Both the position numbers and the translations under genes were made by a program. DNA of 12,079 nt, taken from Gammaproteobacteria bacterium. Lineage in GTDB: Bacteria; Pseudomonadota; Gammaproteobacteria; Cardiobacteriales; Wohlfahrtiimonadaceae. The notes beneath the pieces were generated by a model that did not search any database, was not told the DNA's origin, and was given only the letters and a program-made list of their open reading frames with translations. Position 1 is the first letter of the stretch. Every line of letters begins with the position of its first letter. This document shows, in pieces, positions 7,373 to 12,079 of the stretch. The stretch is from the NCBI GenBank assembly GCA_003864535.1, contig BHEQ01000038.1, positions 1 to 12,079 on the forward strand, read 5' to 3'.

Positions 7373-8386
7373 TCATTGCCATTGGCGTTGATAGGCACCG
7401 AGGGTTGTTTGCTTACCTTCAGATATCGCACTTAAAGCCTCATCCCATTGAGATTTAATGACAAAGCCTGCGGGATTTGCAAGATATGCATCAATCGCGG
7501 CGCGCCATGTTTGCGCAACTTTAGCCACGTAAGCTGGGCTGCGCTGACGCCCTTCTATTTTTACCGAGGCGATCCCGATCTTGAAAAAATCAGGAATTAA
7601 CGCGAGTGTATTCAAACTTGTAGGCTCTTCTAGCGCGTGATAAGTTTTGCCGCTAACTTGAAAACGCCCTTTACATAAAGTTGGATAGCCTGCTTGCTCA
7701 TCAGGCTGATATCTATCGATCAACACGTTATTTAAGCGCGTTTCACGTACTGCTGTAGTATCTACAGTTGCAGGAATTTCAGACCACTCAACAAATTGGG
7801 CAGGTGAACATGCACCTGCGGTATTAGGCGATTGCCCTGTTACATAAGAAGATAAATAACAACGTCCTTCTGCCATAATACATAAACTTCCAAAGGCAAA
7901 AACCTCCAAAGGAACATCTGTCATAGCTTTTAAGCGGCGCACTTGATGAATCGGCAAAACGCGCGGTAACACTACACGCGCGATATTAAACTCACGTTTA
8001 TAAAACGCAATTGCCTCGCTATTAGTTGCGGATGCTTGCACGGATAAATGTAATTCTACCTGAGGATAGCGTGTTCGCGCATAATCAAGACTTGCGATAT
8101 CTGCCAAAATTAGCGCATCTGCACCTTGCCCTATTGCAGTATCTATCGCATTTTGCCAGATATGATATTTTTCGGGTTTGATAAAAGTATTAATCGCAAC
8201 ATGGACATGTTTATGGCGTTGATGCGCATACGCGGTTGCCTCGGCAATTTTCTTAGCGGTAAAATTAAGCCCTGGAAAATGGCGAGCGTTAGTTTCGTCT
8301 TTCAAACCGATATAAACAGCATCAGCACCGTGATCAATAGCTGCTTTTAAAGCAGGCATATTGCCCGCAGGACATAATAATTCCAT
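7373..8386 (-). CDS. ubiU: O2-independent ubiquinone hydroxylation protein UbiU
   Basis: This 337-residue U32-family protein has the near-invariant start MELLCPAGNMPALKAAI and YIGLKDETNARHF (25-37). Its four 4Fe-4S cysteines align with E. coli UbiU: C169, C176, C193 and C238 (C232 in E. coli, shifted by a 6-residue insertion). FGSLCIMAEGRCYLSSY (165-181) and IEGRQRSPAYV are classic U32 motifs. Despite the U32 peptidase label, this branch acts with UbiV in anaerobic ubiquinone synthesis. GGAG precedes the ATG by about five bases. A TATACT (8428-8433, minus strand) about 45 bp upstream of the ATG could be its -10 box. It is divergent from ubiT and leads the ubiUV operon. Confidence 0.95.
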   Translation of the reverse strand: MELLCPAGNMPALKAAIDHGADAVYIGLKDETNARHFPGLNFTAKKIAEATAYAHQRHKHVHVAINTFIKPEKYHIWQNAIDTAIGQGADALILADIASLDYARTRYPQVELHLSVQASATNSEAIAFYKREFNIARVVLPRVLPIHQVRRLKAMTDVPLEVFAFGSLCIMAEGRCYLSSYVTGQSPNTAGACSPAQFVEWSEIPATVDTTAVRETRLNNVLIDRYQPDEQAGYPTLCKGRFQVSGKTYHALEEPTSLNTLALIPDFFKIGIASVKIEGRQRSPAYVAKVAQTWRAAIDAYLANPAGFVIKSQWDEALSAISEGKQTTLGAYQRQWQ

Positions 8387-8462
8387 AAATCTCCAAAAAT
8401 AATTTATTTAACTTATCACTCTAACTGAGTATAAATTCACCTCTTACAGGGGCTTTACCACA

Positions 8463-8587
8463 AGGGGACTTCTATAAATTAGATTTTTCAAGGCTTGCGA
8501 TATTATTAAAAGCGCAGTTTACTGAGGTAAATGAGCATTTTAATAATCTCGTGTCAGCTGAAAAAGCAATTAATAAATGTGCCCTAC
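8463..8587 (+). repeat. MITE-like repeat, copy A
   Basis: This copy runs from AAGGGGACTTCTATAAATT to ATTAATAAATGTGCCCTA, with ends that are imperfect inverted repeats of each other. 8473-8501 is a 29-base block identical to copies B and C. The centre differs from the other copies. It has a 10-bp stem, ATTATTAAAA (8502-8511) with TTTTAATAAT (8538-8547), capped by a second hairpin TTTAC-TGAG-GTAAA (8518-8531). No coding capacity. Confidence 0.8.
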
Positions 8588-8631
8588 AGTAATGTTATTC
8601 TAAGATTTTGTATGCTTTAAACACTGTAAAT

Positions 8632-8673
8632 ATGATACAAATCAAAATAGGATTAGCTTAATTTCTTTATAGT
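8632..8673 (+). promoter_or_regulatory. Predicted class II FNR-dependent promoter of ubiT
   Basis: ATGAT-ACAA-ATCAA at 8632-8645 matches the FNR box TTGAT-N4-ATCAA with one mismatch. A TATAGT (8668-8673) is one mismatch from the -10 consensus. If it occupies -12 to -7, the start site is 8680 and the FNR box is centred at -41.5, exactly the class II position. The leader to the ubiT ATG would be 30 bases. This predicts induction of ubiT when oxygen is low. Confidence 0.65.
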
Positions 8674-8709
8674 ACAAACATATTCAATCACACCAAGGCT
8701 TGTGGAGTT

Positions 8710-9204
8710 ATGTTAAATCCTGCTAACTTTTTATCTCACCTTACGCACTGCACACCATATTTTTTAAAGCTACCGCTAAAATGTACGCCACAACCGCTTC
8801 AAAAAATCATAATTGAGCATATTTTAAATACTTTATTTATCGAATCTCTGCAAGACGATGAGCTTGATTTTTTAGAAGATAAATACTTAAGTATTAATGT
8901 AATAGATATTGATTACCAAATCACGTTAACTTTAAGCAAGCACAAGCTTATTATGCAAAATAAGCCTCATAAACAAGCTCAAGCAGATAAAGCAGATGTT
9001 ACTTTAAGTGCTAATTTTAATGATCTAATTTTAATGATCTCCCGCCGTGAAGATCCTGATACTTTATTCTTCCAAAGAAAGCTTAATATAGAAGGTGATA
9101 CCGCGCTTGGTTTAGGCGTTAAAAACTGGCTTGATGGCATTGAGATGGATTTACTCCCTAAATGGTGCCAACACGGTTTGCAAAAATATGCCGCAGCCTT
9201 GTAG
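8710..9204 (+). CDS. ubiT: Ubiquinone biosynthesis accessory factor UbiT (SCP2 domain)
   Basis: This 164-residue protein is close to the E. coli UbiT length (174). It has an SCP2 lipid-binding fold; the most diagnostic stretch is DPDTLFFQRKLNIEGDT followed by ALGLGVKNWLD in the C-terminal half. UbiT is thought to bind isoprenoid quinone intermediates and to replace UbiJ in the oxygen-independent pathway, working with UbiU and UbiV. GGAG sits only two bases from the ATG, a tight spacing. Here ubiT is divergent from ubiUV, with its own FNR-type promoter. The downstream cysteine desulfidase is on the same strand but 203 bp away, with a repeat in between, so it is probably a separate unit. Confidence 0.93.
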   Translation: MLNPANFLSHLTHCTPYFLKLPLKCTPQPLQKIIIEHILNTLFIESLQDDELDFLEDKYLSINVIDIDYQITLTLSKHKLIMQNKPHKQAQADKADVTLSANFNDLILMISRREDPDTLFFQRKLNIEGDTALGLGVKNWLDGIEMDLLPKWCQHGLQKYAAAL

Positions 9205-9229
9205 TGTAGGGTTTTATAAATATAAGTTT

Positions 9230-9235
9230 TATAAT
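9230..9235 (+). promoter_or_regulatory. Possible -10 box for the cysteine desulfidase gene
   Basis: A perfect TATAAT stands 26 bp after the ubiT stop. No good -35 hexamer lies 17 bp upstream (TAGGGT), and the region is AT-rich, so the match may be chance. If real, its transcript would run through repeat copy B before reaching the gene at 9408. Confidence 0.25.
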
Positions 9236-9254
9236 GTCAAGTTTAAAGGATATA

Positions 9255-9276
9255 CTAGTATTAATCTAGTATTAAT
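9255..9276 (+). repeat. Perfect 11-bp tandem duplication
   Basis: CTAGTATTAAT occurs twice head to tail (9255-9265 and 9266-9276), ending one base before the left end of repeat copy B. It may be a replication slippage product or a scar linked to insertion of the repeat. Confidence 0.6.
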
Positions 9277-9277
9277 A

Positions 9278-9366
9278 AAGGGGCTTTTATAAATTAGATT
9301 TTTCAAGGCTTGCGATTTTAACAAGATCGTATAATGCAGAAAAAGCAACTTATAGATGCGCCCTAA
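9278..9366 (+). repeat. MITE-like repeat, copy B
   Basis: This 89-bp copy starts AAGGGGCTTTTATAAATTAG and ends CTTATAGATGCGCCCTAA, in the same orientation as copy A. 9288-9329 is a 42-base block identical to the reverse complement of copy C at 10840-10881. Its centre can form a short GCGAT...ATCGT stem. It lies in the leader region of the cysteine desulfidase gene. Confidence 0.85.
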
Positions 9367-9407
9367 ACTATTAAATTAAATTCTCTCACCCACTTAAAGG
9401 TACATTT

Positions 9408-10748
9408 ATGCTTGATCTTCACACTGCCATTTTAAAAAATGAAATGGTACTTGCCATTGGTTGCACAGAACCTACGGCAATCGCGCTTGCAGCAGCTAAA
9501 GCGCGTGCTATTTTAGGCACAATGCCTGAAAAAATTGAAGTATATGTTAGTGGCAATATGCTTAAAAATTCAGCTGGGGTTGTCGTTCCAAATAGCGGCG
9601 GCATGAAAGGGGTTAATGTTGCGGCGACAATCGGCGTTTTAGGCGCGGATCATACTAAGAATTTAGAAGCATTACAAAGTGTTACTACCGAACATGTTAA
9701 GCAAGCACATGTTTTACTAGAAAATAATTTCTCAAAAATGCACATGACCGCAAATCCTGCTAAATTATATGTCAAGGTTATTGCCTATAATGGTTTAGAT
9801 ATGGCGTGGGCGGTGATTAAAGATCGCCATGATAACTTTTTTGAGCTTGGTAAAAATAATCAGATTATTGATACAAGCGTAAGTGACGCTAACAGTCTTA
9901 ATGCTAAGTTAAATCAAACTAATCAAAATAAAATACAGCTAAGTAACTCAGATAATGCAGATGATACAGATCAAATAGAGGCACTTTACGAACAATTGAG
10001 CATTTGTGGTATTTATGAGTTCATTACTCAAGGTGATTTAGGCGAAATCAGAGCGCGTATTGAGCAACAAATAGAGTTGAACACTCTCGCAAGTGAAGAG
10101 GGCTTAACGACTAATTATGGCTTAAATGTTGGTAAAACGATTCTTAAATACTCAAATCCCAATGATGTTTGGATTAAAGCTAAAGCACATGCAGCCGCAG
10201 GTTCTGATGCACGTATGGGTGGGAGCGTCTTACCTGTAATGACTATTTGTGGATCGGGCAATCAGGGCATTACCGCCTGTGTGCCTTTGGTGGTTTATGC
10301 TCAAGCACATAATATCGAACACGAACAGCTTATTAAGGCGATTGCATTATCTAATCTTGTCGCGATTCACATCAAACATCATATGGGGCGTTTATCTGCA
10401 TTTTGTGGTGTTATGACCGCAGGAATGGGAGTTTCAGCAGGTTTAACTTTTCTCTCAAATGGCACTTTGCGTGAAATTGAAGAGACGGTGCAAAATATTA
10501 TTGGGGATATCTCAGGCGTATTTTGTGATGGGGCAAAACCAACTTGCGCGACTAAAATTGCCTCAAGTATTGACGCTGCTTTTCAGGCGCATTACTTAGT
10601 GAAAGATAACAATATGATTAACTCAGATATGGGGATTATTAGTGCACATAATGTTGAGCAAACAATTAGAAACATTGGGAAAATAGGCGGCGAGGCGATG
10701 AATAATACTGACCAAGCTATTTGCGATATTATGGCGAAACGCATCTGA
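9408..10748 (+). CDS. cdsB: L-cysteine desulfidase (CdsB/CyuA, UPF0597 family)
   Basis: This 446-residue cytosolic Fe-S enzyme is predicted to split L-cysteine into pyruvate, ammonia and hydrogen sulfide. It has the family signature GCTEP (18-22, C19), SDARMGG (266-272), CGSGNQGITA (281-290) and CDGAKPTCATK (373-383). Conserved cysteines C333, C373 and C380 are the likely cluster ligands. Length matches E. coli CyuA (formerly YhaM, 436 residues). An Asn/Ser-rich stretch at about 148-188 looks like a variable linker. AAAGG seven bases before the ATG supports the start. Its downstream neighbour is a cystine-type transporter, fitting a cysteine-scavenging role. The gene is bracketed by two repeat copies in opposite orientation. 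Serine dehydratase-like activity on other substrates cannot be excluded. Confidence 0.88.
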   Translation: MLDLHTAILKNEMVLAIGCTEPTAIALAAAKARAILGTMPEKIEVYVSGNMLKNSAGVVVPNSGGMKGVNVAATIGVLGADHTKNLEALQSVTTEHVKQAHVLLENNFSKMHMTANPAKLYVKVIAYNGLDMAWAVIKDRHDNFFELGKNNQIIDTSVSDANSLNAKLNQTNQNKIQLSNSDNADDTDQIEALYEQLSICGIYEFITQGDLGEIRARIEQQIELNTLASEEGLTTNYGLNVGKTILKYSNPNDVWIKAKAHAAAGSDARMGGSVLPVMTICGSGNQGITACVPLVVYAQAHNIEHEQLIKAIALSNLVAIHIKHHMGRLSAFCGVMTAGMGVSAGLTFLSNGTLREIEETVQNIIGDISGVFCDGAKPTCATKIASSIDAAFQAHYLVKDNNMINSDMGIISAHNVEQTIRNIGKIGGEAMNNTDQAICDIMAKRI

Positions 10749-10802
10749 TTTAGTATTTATAATTAGGAGATTAGAACATACAGATTCTTAATTTAACATG
10801 CT

Positions 10803-10893
10803 TAGGGGCACATCTATAAATTGCTTTTTTTGCGTTACGCGATCTTGTTAAAATCGCAAGCCTTGAAAAATCTAATTTATAGAAGACCCCTTT
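10803..10893 (-). repeat. MITE-like repeat, copy C (inverted)
   Basis: This 91-bp copy is in reverse orientation relative to A and B. On the plus strand it starts TTAGGGGCACATCTATAAAT and ends AATTTATAGAAGACCCCTTT. Its two ends pair through AGGGG and TCTATAAATT, and an inner GCGAT...ATCGC stem lies in the middle. It sits between the desulfidase stop and the transporter start and would form a hairpin in any read-through transcript. Confidence 0.85.
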
Positions 10894-10923
10894 ATTTTAT
10901 TTTATATTTTTTGGAGAAATCTT

Positions 10924-12079
10924 ATGACTCAAACAGCTACAGGCAGTGTCTTTTTTGAAAAGTTTTTAAGTATTACCCAATATCAAACCTTAATCACATT
11001 TGCATTATTACTCATCTGTTTTTTTCTGATTAAAAAAATGCAAGATAAGAAAATAGATTTTTCGGTTCGGATGATGGTGGCACTTGTATTAGGTGCGGCA
11101 CTTGGTTTAGGTATTCAAGCTGTTGCAGGCTTTCCTGAGGTCTCAACGATATGGATGAAAGAAACTGCAATTTGGTATGGTTTGTTTGGACGCGCATTTA
11201 TAAGCTTTATTAGAATGCTGGTTATTCCTTTAATTTTTGTGTCTATAGTGAAAGTTATTTTAGATTTCTCAGGCAAAAAAGACTTACCTAAAATTGCCGT
11301 TCGCGGTATCTTCTGGCTGCTATTTACCACGGCTATTGCGTGTATTTTAGGGATTATTCTTGCCAATGCCTTTGGATTAGGTCAAAGCGAGCTTATGAAA
11401 GCAACTACTGAAACTGCAAAACTCAAAGAATATACCAATATCGTCAATACTTTTTTATACCTGATTCCAAGTAATATTATTGGAGCTATGAGCACTGATA
11501 ACATAGTTGGCTTAGTTATTTTTGCAGCACTTGTAGGGCTTGGCGCAAATCGTATGGAGAAGAAAAATCCTGTTGAAATTGGCGTGTTTAAAAGTTTTAT
11601 GGCAGGCTTTTATAAAATTGTAATGTCAGTTGCCATGACTATCATCAAATATATGCCATATGCGGTAATTGCGTTACTTGCACGGACTATAGTTTCAAAC
11701 GGTATTCCTGCAATCATTCAAGTCTCAAGCTTTGTTGCCGCGATTTATATTGCGACAGCGTTAATGTTACTGATCCATATTTTATTGGTGGTTTTGCATG
11801 GTTTATCTCCAAAAATATTTGTTCAAAAATCATTAGGAACATGGTTAATGGCATTTACGAGCCGTTCATCAGTTGGAACATTACCTATGACAATTTCAAC
11901 GCTAACTAATCGTATGGGTGTAAATAGTGGTACGGCAAATTTAGTTGGTTCGCTTGGAAGTACGATTGGTATGAATGGTTGTGCAGGATTTTTCCCTGCC
12001 ATGATAGTCGTCATGGTTGCCAATATGGTCGGAATTGAAATGAATTTACAGTTTTATATCATGATGCTAATTGTAGTTG
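10924..12079 (+). CDS. Dicarboxylate/amino acid:cation symporter, L-cystine transporter TcyP-like (3' end outside window)
   Basis: An open frame of 385 codons starts at the ATG at 10924 (GGAG eight bases upstream) and runs off the right edge; about 60-90 C-terminal residues are probably missing. It is a multi-span inner-membrane protein of the DAACS (glutamate/aspartate symporter-like) family. The serine-rich hairpin motif TSRSS is at 312-316, followed by GSLGSTIGMNGCAGFFPAM, in which NGCAG (351-355) resembles E. coli TcyP/YdjN (NGCAG) rather than GltP or DctA. It lies 175 bp after the cysteine desulfidase gene on the same strand, which supports cystine or cysteine as substrate. The gap contains repeat copy C, so co-transcription is uncertain. 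Confidence 0.85.
   Translation, partial: MTQTATGSVFFEKFLSITQYQTLITFALLLICFFLIKKMQDKKIDFSVRMMVALVLGAALGLGIQAVAGFPEVSTIWMKETAIWYGLFGRAFISFIRMLVIPLIFVSIVKVILDFSGKKDLPKIAVRGIFWLLFTTAIACILGIILANAFGLGQSELMKATTETAKLKEYTNIVNTFLYLIPSNIIGAMSTDNIVGLVIFAALVGLGANRMEKKNPVEIGVFKSFMAGFYKIVMSVAMTIIKYMPYAVIALLARTIVSNGIPAIIQVSSFVAAIYIATALMLLIHILLVVLHGLSPKIFVQKSLGTWLMAFTSRSSVGTLPMTISTLTNRMGVNSGTANLVGSLGSTIGMNGCAGFFPAMIVVMVANMVGIEMNLQFYIMMLIVV

Larger units (their letters stand above)
8387..8709. promoter_or_regulatory. 323-bp divergent region between ubiU and ubiT
   Basis: This gap contains no gene. From left to right it holds the ubiU ribosome-binding site and a possible -10 (TATACT, minus strand, 8428-8433). 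Next comes a repeat element (8463-8587), then an FNR-type box (8632-8645) with a -10 serving ubiT. The repeat separates the two promoters, so the FNR box is about 250 bp from the ubiU start and probably serves ubiT only. Confidence 0.6.

Noticed and set aside
8463..10893. The repeats as a CRISPR array
   Set aside because: They are far apart, in mixed orientation, differ in length, and have no regular spacers or cas genes.

Overview
The window looks like an AT-rich gammaproteobacterial chromosome segment. The case rests on a complete ubiU/ubiV/ubiT set (O2-independent ubiquinone synthesis, a proteobacterial trait), a YhfA-type OsmC protein and a TctCBA citrate-type transporter that resembles the enterobacterial one. 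The low GC and several decayed genes would fit a host-associated, facultatively or mainly anaerobic lineage such as an Orbaceae-, Pasteurellaceae- or Succinivibrionaceae-like group. Genus cannot be settled by eye.

Layout. 1-1874 (minus strand): an AbgT-family transporter followed after 21 bp by a YhfA-like OsmC protein that runs off the left edge. 2071-5167 (plus strand, divergent from abgT): tctC, tctB and tctA, a tripartite tricarboxylate transporter with its periplasmic binding protein. 5168-6271: a degraded patch on the minus strand. It holds an amber-interrupted 60-codon ORF, a frameshifted gene for a secreted protein of about 263 residues, and a short leftover ORF that abuts ubiV. Their starts and stops overlap as in a translationally coupled operon, but two of the three carry a disabling lesion and the third looks like a remnant. 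6268-8386 (minus strand): ubiU then ubiV, Fe-S U32-family proteins. 8710-9204 (plus strand): ubiT, divergent, with a near-consensus FNR box placed exactly where a class II FNR promoter needs it. 9408-10748 (plus strand): an L-cysteine desulfidase (CdsB/CyuA). 10924-12079 (plus strand): a TcyP-type L-cystine symporter, cut by the right edge.

How the genes work together. UbiU, UbiV and UbiT let the cell make ubiquinone without oxygen. The cysteine desulfidase and the neighbouring cystine-type symporter form a plausible uptake-and-catabolism pair (cystine in; cysteine to pyruvate, ammonia and sulfide). TctCBA and AbgT take up organic acids or small carboxylate compounds. The whole is consistent with anaerobic or microaerobic scavenging metabolism.

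Beyond genes, three things stand out. A family of about 90-125 bp MITE-like repeats with imperfect terminal inverted repeats occupies three consecutive intergenic gaps (8463-8587, 9278-9366, 10803-10893); the last two bracket the desulfidase gene in opposite orientation. The first 108 bp or so of ubiV is a nine-unit, 12-bp tandem repeat, and eight of its 9-mers are each one mismatch from the DnaA box. The degraded patch next to ubiV looks like a lost accessory (secreted-protein) operon. I see no CRISPR array, rRNA, tRNA or transposase gene.
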